Part shown: in pieces, positions 12,601 to 23,900 of the stretch | How the letters are laid out: each line of letters opens with the position of its first letter | Numbering within the stretch: position 1 is the first letter of the stretch | DNA from: Haliclystus octoradiatus | Taxonomy: Eukaryota > Cnidaria > Staurozoa > Stauromedusae > Haliclystidae | Length of the DNA: 64,000 nucleotides | NCBI GenBank assembly: GCA_916610825.1 | Contig: OU744447.1 | Location: 9,655,751-9,719,750, forward strand | Reading direction: 5' to 3' | The notes under the pieces: model-generated | Seen by the model: only the letters and a program-made list of their open reading frames with translations | Told to the model about the DNA's origin: nothing | Database searches by the model: none | Made by a program: the position numbers and the translations under genes

Positions 12601-14997
12601 TTGTCAAAATGAAACTTTGACAGGCGAATAGAGGGAGTCTGAAAACAACTTCATGCTCCACTTACATACAACAAACATTTACAAAAAGAAGGATTACAAA
12701 TTTGAGAATAAATCAAAATATATAAACCAAACTATTATTGACTTTATTAAATTCTATATATAATTATTATAAGTATTGCAATCACTATTTGTAGACTCTG
12801 CAAAAAGGTGACAGGTCACTATCATCTGATTTTATTTTGAAAATTTCTAAAAAGTTTTTGAATCAATGAGATATTCTGATAATGAATTCCACCACGGAAT
12901 TGCGTGATGACAAAACTGATACTTGGTGGAGACCGTGGAGTCAAGGCGTGGTATTTTGAATATTTTTAACTTAAATTTGTGACCACGTAAGGTGTATTTT
13001 GAAATGTCACACTTAATTGATAAAGTTTCCATACTCAGATCTACTAAATCATGGGTAATTTTAAATAACATAATTAAATCGGCTTTAACCCGTCTAGATT
13101 CTAATGTTTCTAGCTGAAGGATGTGTAGGCGATGGGCGTAACTCTCGTATCTTATATGATTTAATCGACAAACTCTTCTGGTGTATCTACGCTGGATGTT
13201 TTCTATTAAATTAATGTCTTTTGACAACCATGGATTCCATGTCGGAGATGCTGATTCCAATAATGGACGGACATAAATTTTGTAAGCATGAATAAGTATA
13301 CTAATTGTGTTGGAATGAAAACATTTAAAAATGAGATAAGAACGTGAATAAGCTTTTGCGGTTATCATGGAGCAGTGTGACGATGGTTTGAGGTCGGGTG
13401 TTATTATAATACCTGAGTCTCGTACATTCGAAACACTCTTAATCACATTGTTCGCAATACTATAATCAGATGCAGCTATCTTTAGATTACCAGTAGAAAA
13501 TTTGCAAAATTTTTCATAAGCAATGCGCAAAAAAGTGTCTGGGTAGCTCAAGATATCAACAAAAAGCTTTACACATGGGTGACACCAGAGGGGGTAGGGG
13601 GCAGCTTTAGTCCCCTGTCAGGGATATTAATCCAAATAGCAAAATGTTATCTAAATACAGGAAATGGGAAATGTATTTTCTTCCTTTTCAACAACATCAT
13701 ATCATCTTCAAAGTTTTCACAACATTTAGCAACTTTTATTACGTTAGTTAGCTTCAGTTAAGTTCTATGTCTATGTTCAATATCTGAAAAAAAAAATTTG
13801 TCCATTCGACTAATTTTAAATCATATGGCCTATGAGGACAGTTCGGTCTTTTCAGTGGCAGCACTGTTATTATGGAATAATATGTCTGATGATTGTGCAG
13901 AAAACAGACCCCAAATTAGGCCCCAACAGGCACTTGAATATGGGGGAAAACTAGACAAATGTTTTTTTTTGACGAAATAAAATCCCTTTAAAGAAATGGT
14001 TTTGCTTTACAAATGTTTTTTTTTGACGAAATAAAATCCCTTTAAAGAAATGGTTTTGCTTTACATGTACTACAAAAATTTACTTTCTGTGAAAAGATTT
14101 ATAGGAAAACGAAAAAGTTCACTATACGAAGATTGATTTGCCCATGATTCGCAAAAGGCTGTCCTAGCCCTCACTCGCTTCCCCATCTCAAGAGTAGGAG
14201 AAACAATTGCGCGTGCTACCCCCTGGTGCAGACTTTACATTGAGATATTGAAAAAATGTGTCATACGCTGCCATAATGGGTCTTGGTAGTTAAATTCTAG
14301 TTCATATATTATCACATCAAGTTGGCCTTCCCACTTTGTGGTTTCAGGACCAATAGCATTCTTTGATAGCATTCTCAGAAAGAATGAATATGATTTTTCA
14401 CTTCCTCTACATTAAATAATTTTCTCCTGTCGTAAACTACAGCAGCAACAACAACAAAAACACATGGGCTCTGCATGGGCTTGATCGAAACCACAACAGG
14501 CAGTAGGCCCAGAGTAGGCCTTCCTAGCATATAATTATTAGCCCATAAATAGGCTATATTAATGAATTTTTATGATAATTCATTTTATATCAAAAGTAAA
14601 CGCTAAAACAGAAATCCAGTGTTTGGAATTGAATGAATACATTAAAAATGTTAACAGATGAATGCAGATGGATTATGTCGAGTTTATCTCGATATACGAT
14701 CTAGTAGCAAATCTATCCCAGACAGGCAGACAGCATCAAGGTCATAGATAATTTGGCTTAAAAATTAGATAGCTGTTTCAAGAAAGATATCATAAGGCCA
14801 AATACATATATCATAACAATCGTTTAAGATTGCTCTTGTTGTAAAAGAATCAAAAACACAATGGTTTATTTGATGGTAATATTGTATCATTTTGTAAGGA
14901 GGATGTCGTGAAAATTTAGCATGTTGAAAAATTACTCACCAAATATTCCATTAAAATTCCCAAGCAGCAGAGTAAATGCTATTAATAATGCAGCCAT
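556..14997 (-). CDS. Receptor-type protein tyrosine phosphatase, LAR-like (3' end outside window)
   Basis: Cell-surface receptor predicted to dephosphorylate phosphotyrosine in the cytoplasm. Exons in reading order are 14997-14940, 11570-11322, 10895-10596, 9851-9552, 9118-8804, 7603-7307, 5934-5605, 5351-5119, 5024-4952, 3057-2958, 1314-1158, 1065-969 and 632-556. All have GT-AG borders, and together they give 862 codons without a stop. Domain order: signal peptide, two Ig domains (about residues 20-200), five FN3 domains (about 205-715), one membrane helix, a basic juxtamembrane stretch, and the start of the PTP domain with NRYSNIVAYDHTRVIL and SAYINASYID. Those PTP motifs match the LAR/R2A type best. 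LAR proteins usually have three Ig and eight or so FN3 domains, so this receptor is smaller. The catalytic HCxxGxxR loop would lie left of position 1, so activity cannot be judged. Exon phases are mostly 1-1, as expected for shuffled Ig/FN3 modules. Confidence 0.9.
775..883. mobile_element. Short fold-back element with TAGCCTGC ends
   Basis: Begins TAGCCTGCTCAGAGACTC and ends GAGTCTGCAAGCAGGCTA, an imperfect inverted pair around about 70 bases. Confidence 0.6.
969..1065 (-). CDS. RPTP exon 12: PTP domain entry
   Basis: Encodes FKWEHSQESFNQMKNRYSNI, matching the KNRYxNI entry motif of PTP catalytic domains. Ends in phase 1 at GTAAGT. Confidence 0.88.
1158..1314 (-). CDS. RPTP exon 11: juxtamembrane region
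   Basis: Starts RRKKKIYEEV, the positive stop-transfer sequence just inside the membrane, then runs to DHGFYTEYE before a GTAAAA donor. Confidence 0.8.
2783..2920. repeat. Decayed hAT-type MITE copy
   Basis: Shares GGCTGGCCAAAATTCAGAAG and the following body with the copy at 24441-24620 and the family at 27826. Terminal repeats are worn. Confidence 0.4.
2958..3057 (-). CDS. RPTP exon 10: transmembrane segment
   Basis: Encodes WLPFCLGFVGALLLIGIALV and onward, about 25 hydrophobic residues preceded by KSGG and followed by a basic stretch that starts in the next exon. The frame continues exactly from the last FN3 exon (phase 1 in, phase 2 out). Confidence 0.85.
3423..3503. repeat. AT-rich hairpin next to a TAGCCTGC end
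   Basis: TTTTTTTGATGATTGGTA pairs with TACCAATTATCATCAAAAAAA over a short loop (three extra bases in one arm). It is followed by GGGTCTGCGAGCAGGCTA, the family's terminal motif. Confidence 0.5.
3721..4921. mobile_element. Long fold-back element with about 370-bp inverted arms
   Basis: Arm 3721-4093 is the inverted copy of 4548-4921. Matching landmarks include GACGTCGTTTTTAAATTTGA and the tract ACATTTGAGGATGTTATTGA. The 454-bp loop holds a tRNA-related SINE. Single or diverged arms of the same family lie at 8030-8400 and 22884-23220. No transposase ORF, so non-autonomous. Confidence 0.75.
4135..4495 (-). mobile_element. tRNA-derived SINE (family A) inside the fold-back loop
   Basis: On the minus strand, GTGGTTCAAATCC resembles a Pol III B box. 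The body is shared with 21937-22196 and 29690-29965 (for example GCCCTACCGAAGGCACCCGT on plus). Confidence 0.6.
4952..5351 (-). CDS. RPTP exons 8-9: FN3 domain 5, split by a phase-0 intron
   Basis: Exon 5351-5119 gives TITWNIPLKPNG and LNPNTLYLIE. Exon 5024-4952 completes the fold with ITAHNSLPGATGNALVIRTV. The intron of 94 bases uses GTATTG and TTGTAG. This is the only FN3 repeat here with an internal intron. Confidence 0.85.
5386..5562. mobile_element. 177-bp TA-flanked MITE (Tc1/mariner/pogo type)
   Basis: Starts CAGTGAAACCTGTATATAAC and ends GGCTTGACTG, flanked by TA on both sides. Inside an intron of the phosphatase gene. Confidence 0.75.
5605..5934 (-). CDS. RPTP exon 7: FN3 domain 4
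   Basis: FN3 module starting APSIPRGL, with VIWLEPLISNG and LKPYNTYTIKVRESTSAGWG. It contains the basic run NSRRKRQL, which resembles a furin-type site. Such cleavage is known in LAR phosphatases, but only the motif is visible here. Phase 1-1. Confidence 0.9.
5965..7040. repeat. 30-bp minisatellite, about 34 copies
   Basis: Unit begins TTCATGAACTCACAAACA and has period 30. A variant block with TTTTGATTTATTCATGAACT occurs near 6660 and 6940, giving a higher-order period of about 280. It lies wholly inside the intron between FN3 exons 7307-7603 and 5605-5934. Open frames in it are a by-product of the period being a multiple of three. Confidence 0.92.
7307..7603 (-). CDS. RPTP exon 6: FN3 domain 3
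   Basis: FN3 module starting VPGAPAKL, with IGWNPIPYEEQHG, LYPNTRYTVAVSAVNGAG and STHEDG. A very typical receptor-phosphatase FN3 repeat. Phase 1-1. Confidence 0.9.
8030..8400. repeat. Diverged copy of the 3.7-4.9 kb fold-back arm
   Basis: Shares GAGGATGTTATTGATATCG, GAATTATTCAATGTTTGAAG and the downstream tract with the right arm of 3721-4921. In reverse orientation it matches 22884-23220. Confidence 0.6.
8415..8545. repeat. Interspersed repeat, second copy near 59520
   Basis: Shares GATTGGTTTAGAGTT, ACGCCAAATCACCATA and CGATCTT with 59520-59690. Nothing coding. Confidence 0.5.
8583..8750. mobile_element. Small MITE-like inverted repeat
   Basis: AAGCAATTGGCG...GAGCTATTGATATTTGG pairs with CCAAATATCAATAGCTC...GACAATTGCTT; arms of about 40 bases around about 80 bases. 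Confidence 0.65.
8804..9118 (-). CDS. RPTP exon 5: FN3 domain 2
   Basis: FN3 module with LVNWLRPDF, the LKDLQPAIEYSIIVSGG strand and the terminal TKEAG. Phase 1-1. Confidence 0.86.
9552..9851 (-). CDS. RPTP exon 4: FN3 domain 1
   Basis: Fibronectin III fold: core tryptophan in IINWYRN and the late TTTYKIKGREMTAVNQTG strand. Phase 1-1 single-exon module. Confidence 0.82.
9903..9965 (+). repeat. tRNA-like relic
   Basis: TGGTAGCTCAGTGGCAGTC resembles a Pol III A box and GAATTCCATTCC a degraded B box. The 3' side is interrupted by the MITE at 9966. A SINE head or dead tRNA rather than a working tRNA. Confidence 0.4.
9966..10130. mobile_element. hAT-type MITE
   Basis: Terminal repeats CAGGGTCCGACAA and TTGTCAGACCCTG are flanked by CTCGCCTG and CTCGTCTG, an 8-bp target duplication with one change. 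Confidence 0.72.
10596..10895 (-). CDS. RPTP exon 3: Ig domain 2
   Basis: I-set type Ig domain with LQCVGKGLPIPEIFWMKNG and DSGLYQCVIS. Phase 1 at both ends. Confidence 0.9.
11322..11570 (-). CDS. RPTP exon 2: Ig domain 1
   Basis: Shows the Ig cysteine pair (LPCNLS and SYFCSSS), the core tryptophan (IQWKF) and the DSGSYFC motif. Several NxS/T sites suggest N-glycosylation. Flanking introns are phase 1. Confidence 0.88.
12167..12387. mobile_element. hAT-type MITE in RPTP intron 1
   Basis: Ends GGTCCGACAAAATGTTTTG and GACTTTGTCGGACC. The body matches the copy at 27826-28040; the flanks GGGTAAC/GGGTAGC suggest a worn 8-bp duplication. Confidence 0.65.
12847..13551 (-). pseudogene. Non-LTR retrotransposon reverse transcriptase, C-terminal fragment
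   Basis: About 235 residues open to a stop, without an upstream ATG or the catalytic core. Landmarks: YVRPLLESASPTWNPWLS, IENIQRRYTRR, YAHRLHILQLETLESRR and PWWNSLSEYL. These form the thumb and C-terminal region typical of Jockey/CR1-like LINE reverse transcriptases. 5'-truncated and inserted in the sense direction in intron 1 of the phosphatase gene. Related fragments occur at 28516, 33613 and 61383. Confidence 0.8.
13955..14064. repeat. 54-bp tandem duplication
   Basis: Two essentially identical units starting ACAAATGTTTTTTTTTGACG at 13955 and 14009. Very young, or an assembly effect. Confidence 0.8.
14940..14997 (-). CDS. RPTP exon 1: start codon and signal peptide
   Basis: Translation begins MAALLIAFTLLLGNFNGIF, a typical hydrophobic signal peptide. 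The exon ends in phase 1 at a GTGAGT donor and joins in frame to the first Ig exon at 11570. The start lies in AAAATGGCTGC, a YY1-like context. Confidence 0.82.
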
Positions 14998-17049
14998 TTT
15001 AGTTTAATTTGTACATGGCTTGTCAATTTTAATCATTTTCTATATGTTGAAGGTACAAAGTAAAACCATTCAATAGTTCATGAAAAACAGTGGTGAAAAG
15101 TTGAGCACTATTTTCAACTGCACCCAGAATGTTTTGAAAATAAGTAGCCTAATTCCAATTCAACCAATTAGCAAAATATTCAAAATTCTTCCAGACAGTA
15201 GAGTCATTTAATCAAACATCTTTCTGTAAAATCTATAGTCCAAAAGATAAAATAAACCATATACAAACAGATGTCGGGTAAATAAACTATTCGGCGTGAG
15301 ATACAGAGTGATGACCGTTTAGCTTTCAATGGAGCCGAGCTTCAAGGAGATTTCCAAGCAAATAAGTGTGAACAAGCGAGTAACAATCCACGCGCTCTTA
15401 TCAGACAGGCTAGACAATACTATGGAATCTCTCTTGGCAGGTAAAAACTAACTTTCCAAGTAGCAATGACATTCAATTGATTCCTAGCCTTTTCAATGTG
15501 TTCAAACCAGCTAACTGAACGGCAATGTTATGTGTGAAAACAACCATACAATTAGACGCAACGCTTTGCGGCGTACAAATGCAATCTCTGCGGACAAATA
15601 CTGCGGACAATATTAATCACGTGGTAGTTTATTTTTCAAAAGAACTAGGAAAAGACAATGCAAGTCAAAAAGTACGGAAAAGGGCATTTTACGATATTAA
15701 CATTAGGTCAAATTACAATGACTTCCTGGTAAAGATATTCCCTTCCTTTTGAAACAGCTGTGTGGTGTGTGAGGAGCTTTTAATAATAAAAATTTCACAT
15801 CGAAGGAGGAGGCCTAAGACAATATGATTATGCTATGATATGATATATTTTAGTCAATAATAAAGATCAATGCTAACTGGCAGATAGAGGAAGGTGTTAA
15901 TAGCCTTAACCTACAAATAGCTGTAATTACTAAATACTAAGTTTAAAATGCAAAATACATAGTTATAATTCGTGCAGTTGTTTCACGGGAAGCTACATAT
16001 ATATAATATATATATATTAATAATGACTACATTAGATTGACGTCATCCGTCCATTTTGCCCCACGAAAAGGCCGTTTTACCAGAAAAAAGGGCTTGGCAT
16101 TTTGCATATTCGAGAGCTTCAGTACCGTGATACCTTGAAATTGCCCCAAATTTGACTCAGAAATTTTAGTGGGTGGTCTCATTAGAGGTCTCACACCCCC
16201 AAAACCATACATATTATTCATATTTAAAGCTCTGGTTATAATTCATTTGTAGAACAAGTATAAATGATTAGAATTAGATGTAATTTTTCTACAGGCAAGC
16301 AATGGAAAATTGTACAGTCCTCGTATAATTTAACATTAACAAACAGTAGAGCTGTACTTGTAGAGTTTCTCGAAACTTAAACTGTCTAATTTTCATTACA
16401 TACTGCTAAGCATTGGGAGCATTACTGTCATTTAGTCATGTAGAGATTTTGAGTATGAAAACTCCAGAAAACAATTTCTCATATTTTCATTTCAGATGTA
16501 GTTATTGCCACTGTCATTTGAGCTATTAAATGAGCTAAATGTTTTCTATAGCCCTCGTCACAGATTCTATTACCTCGCGAAGTTTTATGTTGTAATAGTC
16601 CGTAGCATAATTAAAGCCATGCAGTTATGTAATAAACGCATTTCGCAAATCTATTTTTTTTTATTTTCTATTTCTTCCTCCACATAATTAAACCATCTGC
16701 AATCGCTGGGAATGCTTCATCAACTCTTTCATCTTTCTTGATCTTTTTTGTTAAACTATGCCAAGGCAAAGGGTATCATGTGCCGTAGAATTAAGTGTAT
16801 AAGCTATACTTTATAGTAAAAAAATGAAACATTTGGAATGTCCGAAATTTTGTCATCACATTTTAATTGAGTCAGTGATCATTCGTCTTGATAGTGATAA
16901 ATCACATGTTAACTTTTGTTCTTAGAAGCGAATGTCTTTGTAATTTTTTTATTTTTTTTTCCAACATAACACAATTGTTTAAATATGTACAAAATTCACA
17001 GTCATGTGATTTATTTACTTTTAAAGGCTATATCATAATAGTTTGTGGA
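14998..17049. other. Upstream intergenic DNA of the phosphatase gene
   Basis: No ORF with recognisable homology. AT-rich single-copy-looking sequence; probably holds the phosphatase promoter close to 15000-15400, but I see no clear core element. Confidence 0.4.
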
Positions 17050-20000
17050 TTTATTTAATTAAGAAATGATGTGACCATTAGAATGTAATATCTCAATGTT
17101 TGGTATGTCTACTGAGATTATTGATTTGATAGATCTTGAACCACGAAAGCAGAGTACAGTAGAACGGATAAGATGGAAGGATATTTTAGCTCTCAGCCAG
17201 TGCAGAAGAATGCCATGATCAATACCTTTGTTTTCATTTATTTTTCTTGAAAGTTCAGACACAAACAACTCAGTTTCTCAGCTGTAGCCTCCGTAGGGGG
17301 TGAAGATGAGGGGGCTGAATGAGCCATGCTCTATCTCGATTACTCGTTGATTGTAACTGCGTTTTTTTTCTTTATCATTAGCAGTGAATGCTGTTTGAAG
17401 TTTCTGGTTCAGGTGACTCTTTGCGAATGGATTAAAAACCCTTACATCAAAAAATGCACGTTTCCCCCTTTGCCAGAAACTGCGGGCACTGATATCAAGT
17501 CTTGCTTCATCAGTAATATTGGCTGCGTTGCTGAGAGATTCTCCAGACAATGGCTGAAGGGCTGAAGGACAGGCTCAATTTCTACATCGTAACATACATC
17601 GCTCAACAATTTTCCGAACAAGTCTCTAATGTCATCATGTCTCTGGTGAATAAATCCCCCTTTTATGTATGACATGGCATGATCAACATTGAATGGCTTC
17701 CCACATGGACATGTTGTTGCCAGGTATTTACAGGCCAACGATATCGTAGGCAAATGGCGTCATAAAATTCTCTTTTATTGAGTTTAAAGTTTTCAGAAGA
17801 GAGTGGTAGTGTAGCGAGCCAGCTTGAAAGAGAATTATCGAATTCTATATCTGAAATGTCAGAAAATATGGGTACGGCCATGCCACCAATTTTCATAGGT
17901 AGTGATAGCAAGATCCTTTCATTCTCAACGCATGTATGTCCTCCTGATATGGCTGGGATAAACTCTTCAGTCAAAATCCTATCGAGCTTTTGTAAAAGGT
18001 TTCCAAACTCTTGAATTGTTCTACAAAAGTAGCCTACGTAAATTTGTGTTTAAAGTCACTAACAAAGGCAGTGTATGCCGCATGAGGCTGAGATTTTGCT
18101 ATCTGTGACAGTTTCCTTAATTGTTGGCACCAGTCATCTACTAAAGCTTTCATGTACTCGCGTTTCCCAATATCTGTTCTTACGAATGAGGACTGTATTT
18201 ATAATATAAGAGTGTATTTAAACTCAAAAGATCAAGCATTGGATGAACCACACAAATGAACACAACCAATCTTACTTTACTTTCTTTCTAATGAGGAGCT
18301 AGCTCAACACTCCACAAAACTACCGCATAACTTGGCGTAGCTTGGTATAACTGACTAATTAATACAAAATCGAACTATTTATACTACATTATTACGTCAC
18401 TACAAAGGGTAAATTATAACAATATTACGCATGCTTACATAAAGGGAGGCTAACTTCTTACTAAACGAGGCTATTTGAACTGTTTTAATTAGTTACTAAT
18501 AATAAGTGCGAATAAGTACGGTTTTCGCCCAAACGATATCAGATCCCATAAAACTTCCCAAATAGCTTTTTCCTTCGATGATGATATTTATATGTAAGCC
18601 ATCAAATATATGACATGCTTCGCTGTATCGTTCTGTTTTAACAATTAACCATGATTTTGAGTCATTGGGATAGTACCCTAAGTTTGGGCGAAGTGAACAT
18701 ACATGTTCCCACCATAATCTCATGTCAGCCAGTTTGCCAGCCCCATTTAAATCATCTGCAAAAGCTGCATGCTTCACAGTTGATTCTGATGTGCATTTTT
18801 CTTTAATTGCATCTATAGTAGAGGGGCAATTCCAATTGCATACACAGGCATGGCTAGAGGATATCCTTGGGTTGTTCCTTCCGATGATGAAATTTCACAG
18901 CCCCCTATTACAAATAAACGTGAAGGAGCGCAATAGTAATTACGGATGTAAGTTGCCATTATGGTGGACATAGGTATCTGATGTTATGCAGTAAAACTTT
19001 TCTGTTGAGAAAGTTAAATGCGTTGCTTGCATCAACCAGTAGTACTGCATCTGTAGATCCATCCTCAAAAATATCACTGATAGCATGTACTGCGGCTTCA
19101 TTACCACTTTGCTGCCCTGCACAGAGTTGGAGGTTTCCAGCACTTTCAATGACCTCTGGTTTGATGACAGATATGACAGCTTTCCCAATTATTCGTCGCA
19201 ACACTTCGCCTACTCCAATGGGTCGGATTCCTGAGCGTTTATTCGTGAAATCAATCGACAGGCAGTGTAGGCTTCTATAGTTTTGAAGAGGGCGTATCTC
19301 TCTTATCCACGTTAACTTCTGCAGAACAAACTTTTCGAGAGAAAATGGCCAGTGCTTCGCGTAAGGATTGACTAACTTTACCAAAATTCTTTGAGATGAG
19401 AATTCTTTTCCATCCATCAGCGTCCATTCCTGAGGGTCCACTTGATCCCTTTGTCTTCAAAGCTGCTTTTGATATTGTAGTTTCGTCAATGTTCTGAAAC
19501 ATTACAGGGTCTACAAATGGAATGGGCCCACTTAGTAAAACCGAAGAGTCAGCATCACATGAAACTGGGTGCTTGCGCTTCAATTCATGTATAATTTCTG
19601 GTGAAAGTTCAAGGATACCACCGTTGCATGAGTTATCTATTAGTTTTAGGGCAGATTTCACTTTCCCTTCAAACATGAGCTTAGCAAAGATTTTTGATAG
19701 CTTAATTATCATTAATCATCTGCTGAGCATAATCTTGTTTTATTTTTGTTTGAATTGTTCGTGTTTCACTCGAAAGAGCATCAAAATCTCCCTTTTCCCA
19801 CAAAGATAAGCATCTTGAAAGGCATTGGCTATGTTCTTTTGCTGTCGATTTGAATGATGGTTTTTGGAGGAGCAGGGAGGGCATATTATAACCATGCCGA
19901 CTTTCATTGCAATATCACCAAAGTCCCGACTATCAACGTTCCAATATGTGATCCATTTAGTAAGTTCCACTATAAAATCTTTGCCAGCAGCTCCGCTTGG

Positions 20001-20345
20001 AAGTAAGAAAATATTTCGTCTCCAGAACACTATTTCTTCATAGATAGCACTAATAAGAACAATAACATCGTTTTTTGTGTGTGGTCCCCAAATGGGCTGT
20101 TGCACTGGTTGCACTAGTACAAGCTCTAATCTCAAAACAGCTTGCATCAGTTGGGATGCATTGGTTGTAGTTTCCTGAGTTGTTTCCAGAATTTGCAGGG
20201 TAAGGTTGGATGCACCATGATCGCACAGGGATGGAGTTGGATGGGGTACATTGTGCTTCTGTCGACAATATTTAAGATAAATACTTCTTCCACGTTCAGA
20301 GCTAAAATTCCTTGAACATAGTCCACAAGTAAAGGAGTTATTTGC
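17050..20345 (-). pseudogene. Decayed non-LTR-type retroelement with RT and endonuclease-like tail
   Basis: Frameshifted reading frames in one order. Near 20300: a finger-like CGLCSRNFSSERGRSIY then YCRQKH. At 19712-18959: an RT with [19 protein letters not shown] and [17 protein letters not shown]. Near 18777-18730: the catalytic AFADDLNG. At 17974-17663: a conserved C-terminal region. At about 17715: [15 protein letters not shown], a CxC-H finger whose fourth Cys is lost. At about 17510-17440: [10 protein letters not shown] and [10 protein letters not shown], possibly the acidic residues of a restriction-like endonuclease. Domain order fits the R2/NeSL-like class; the clade is inferred. Stops, frameshifts and an insertion make it inactive. 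Confidence 0.75.
18190..18500. repeat. Insertion interrupting the retroelement frame
   Basis: About 310 non-coding bases separate the RT fragment ending VWAKTVLIR from the fragment resuming FVRTDIGKREYMKAL. Its own ends are not clear. Confidence 0.45.
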
Positions 20346-20941
20346 AGTTATTTGTCTTTGTAATTAGTGTACTACTATAATCAATTTCTAATAAAACAAT
20401 TAATAGACATCTAGACATCGTTATCTACCGTTCTTAGATAGTCACAATTCGGTTGCTATTCGCCGGAAGTCACGGCCGGTAGGCAACTCTTTCTATGTAA
20501 TCAAGGTATAGGAAGAACAGATGAGAGTTATGGAGAATTGAAAATGGAAATCTGTTTTTCAAGTGGGGATATTAAGCAAGGTGGGACATTAAAAGAGGGG
20601 ATATTAACCGAGTTCGACTGTACACAAAAACAGAAACAACAAAAACTGGTTTTGTGCGAATATTAGATATTCTTAGTTAATTAATAGAAATAAATATTAA
20701 AACAGGCAGCATGAAAATCGAGATATAGTCGTCCTACTTTACTATAATAGTGGCAATTTACATTTTCAAAACATCATTTCAATAGTGTTGAATAATCTAC
20801 ATGCAATTCTAAGTTCCTAACTACTACAAAATAATGCTATGTATTCAAAGGTATGTTTATCTTGGGATGCAGTCATTGTGTCTATAAAAACTGCTGAGGG
20901 AACTCTTGTGATTATAGCAAATAATAAGGAATCTATCATAC

Positions 20942-23900
20942 TCAAGGTGTTAAATTTCCATCAGAATTCATTCGACGTGAATATTCATGCACAGAATTAA
21001 CAAACGTAGCCATTCGTCCAGGATCAATATCAGGGTAGATACCATGACCTAGATTAGCAATGTAACGTTGTGTACCAAACGTACGCACCATACTTTTGAC
21101 TGCTTTCTTTAGATCATTCTGTGTAGAAAGAATAATCACAATTTAATTACTTGACATCAATATCTAGGCAACATGGCAGATTTATAACAGACGCAATGAA
21201 TTGAGTTTGTTTGATACATTTCCTCACGACATACTTGTTTACATGAATGCAGAATACAGTGAAACCTGTGGATAGCAGCCAGTTATGAAATGTAGAGAAA
21301 CTGACCACTATATTCAGGTGACCTTTATATACAGGGTTAATTTAATAGAAAATACTACAGTGAAACCTGCATATAACGGCTAGCTACGAGAGGTAGATAA
21401 ATTGACCATTATAGACAGGTGGCCTTTATATATAGGTTTGATTCAACAGAAAATACTATTTTAGACATTGCAAGAGTGACCACTATAGACAGGTGACTGC
21501 AGTTTAGAGATGACCGTTACAACAGGTTTCATTGTAGAATAGACCACAACAAGAAGAGGCAGTCTGCATGACACAGTGATTACTAATTGGACTTTACATG
21601 GTGTGACACAAGAATGTAAGAGGCGAAATAGATAGGGAAACAACATCATCCACTGTTATGATAGTCAATTGTTTGCTCCACTATTGGAGTTAGTGTACAT
21701 TTTGTGATGGACACTGTAAATCCTCTATATAAGCTTGCTTGTAAAATAAAAACTATACCACAAAAATTTTTTAAATGATTAAACATACCTCACTAGAATA
21801 GAGAGCACAAGGGTCAAGATTCCCCATCAATGTTTGTCCTGGTGCAGTAACCCTATGAAAATAAATATCGAAAGTATAAGGCATAGACCTACAAACACAT
21901 GACACAATTCATGCATTTCATATATTGGTTATGATGTGGCCAGATGAACCGACAAGTGATACAGATTTCATGCCAGATGGACTTCGATTGTGAATGTGCA
22001 ATGATGCACTTAAGCTGCTTACAATATAATTCCTGCTGGACCATTCCATCTGCAATCAGAAGATGGTACACATCTGATGTTTTTTTTATTAGGTAAAATC
22101 AATGCTGGGTTAACCTTCAAGGGATTTCAACAATAGTCAATCAGATATGATCAGATCTAACGTCTGGTTGCTCTGCCATCTGAGCAATCCCATTGAATGA
22201 TGTAGAAGGTATAATCTTAGCACATCCATTTAAGCGAAGTTTTATGTTTCATTCAGAGCATGCTCATTACTGGCATCTAAGATCAATTTTCATAAACATT
22301 GTGGCTGATTATAACAGAAAATAAACAACAATACCAATGCATAGATGAACATTATTACACTCAGGGCCGTACATGCAAACATCAAACATATAGTGAAAAC
22401 CCTGAACAATAAAGCGGAAACTACACTGCTGCTAGGTTTGATTCCTTGTCGGTTCAAAACTGAAATTATGTTTATGTATGTAGGCCTAGCTTTGATTGTA
22501 AGTAGCGCTCATTGTAATTTTCAAATAGTTGTTTAAAGGTATGACTGCCGATTTACTGTAAACTTCGAAGTGAAATTAAGCATACATCACAAAAGCAGGA
22601 CAATGATTAATGAAAGAGTGTACACCAGGGAAGCAAATGAGTAAATCAATACAATTCTCTATTAGGTGTGGTTGCAGGATATGCCTTTAAAGAGAAAAAT
22701 GATACAATGATGAGTCCACCTATCAAAGCCTATTTACCTTGCTTCTTTGACATCCATTGTCCAGTCCAACGCAATCACATCATATTCACTGTGGGTGAAA
22801 TGTGGCATGGCATAATGAGCACCTTTTGCAAACACAATCTGTTTCATCATTAAAAGAAAGACAGCATTTAATAAATTTGTCTTGGATAATATCAAGATAA
22901 TATAATAAGAAATAAGAATTAAGATAGTGCAACTCAAATTTGGGTTTTCAAGGCGTTCAAAAAGGTCATAATATTATTTTAACTTTAGGTAAATAATCCA
23001 ACTAAACTGTAATTAACATCTTCAAACATTGAATTATTGAATAATTCAAATCTAAAAACATTTTATCCGGCCAATATCAGTAACATCCTCAAAATCTTTC
23101 TTTGTTGACCTCATTTACAACATTTTCATAACTAACGTATCACTGTTGTTTAAATTATTCATAATGAGAGGTTTTTTAGATTTTCTCTTTTAAATGCAAA
23201 AAAGGATAGGCCTACATTTAGACGTTGAACTCAATTTGAGTTCATCGATTGAGTTGAATGTGTTGTTCACCGGCTGATGGTCGCACATAAACATGTGAAG
23301 CTCTGAGTAACAGGAAAGGATTTTGCAAGCATCTTTATTTCCTATTCAATATATAGCTAAAAAAATATAAATTACAACAATAGTATGAATAACTCATACC
23401 ATTGGTACTGCTTTTTCTGGTCCCAGTCTTTCTTTCACTCTCGCTGCTATGTCGATAAGATGAGGCAAGGAGTATAGTGAGAATAATTTGGGTGTCAATA
23501 TTTCAGCATGCGACTCAAATACCTGCAACATCTTGGAAATTAAAACAAACAAAACATAATACCTGTATTATATTAATCAACGTTTTTACGTCTAATATCA
23601 TATCAAGTTCTAATTAATTTAAGAACGAGAAGCTCATCAAATATGCAAATGAGAAACACAGTTTACAAATGACATTAATACCATTATCATGTTTATATAT
23701 TACATTGTAAGATCTGGATACTAGCACATTAGAAGGCCCTTGTGCGTTTATAATACATAGTCTTATGGTTTTTAGAACAATTGTATTGGATACTCCATTG
23801 CAGGCAATGAGGGAGCTGTTCCCAGGGGGAGCAATGTCTAAATAGTAGATACTGTTAGCTGAAAACTTTAACTTGTTACGGTGAAAACTGTGGGTTACAT

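Noticed and set aside
16027..16221. 64-codon minus ORF with PPTKIS/FRGAKW
   Set aside because: No family recognised and no splice or promoter context; not supported as a gene.
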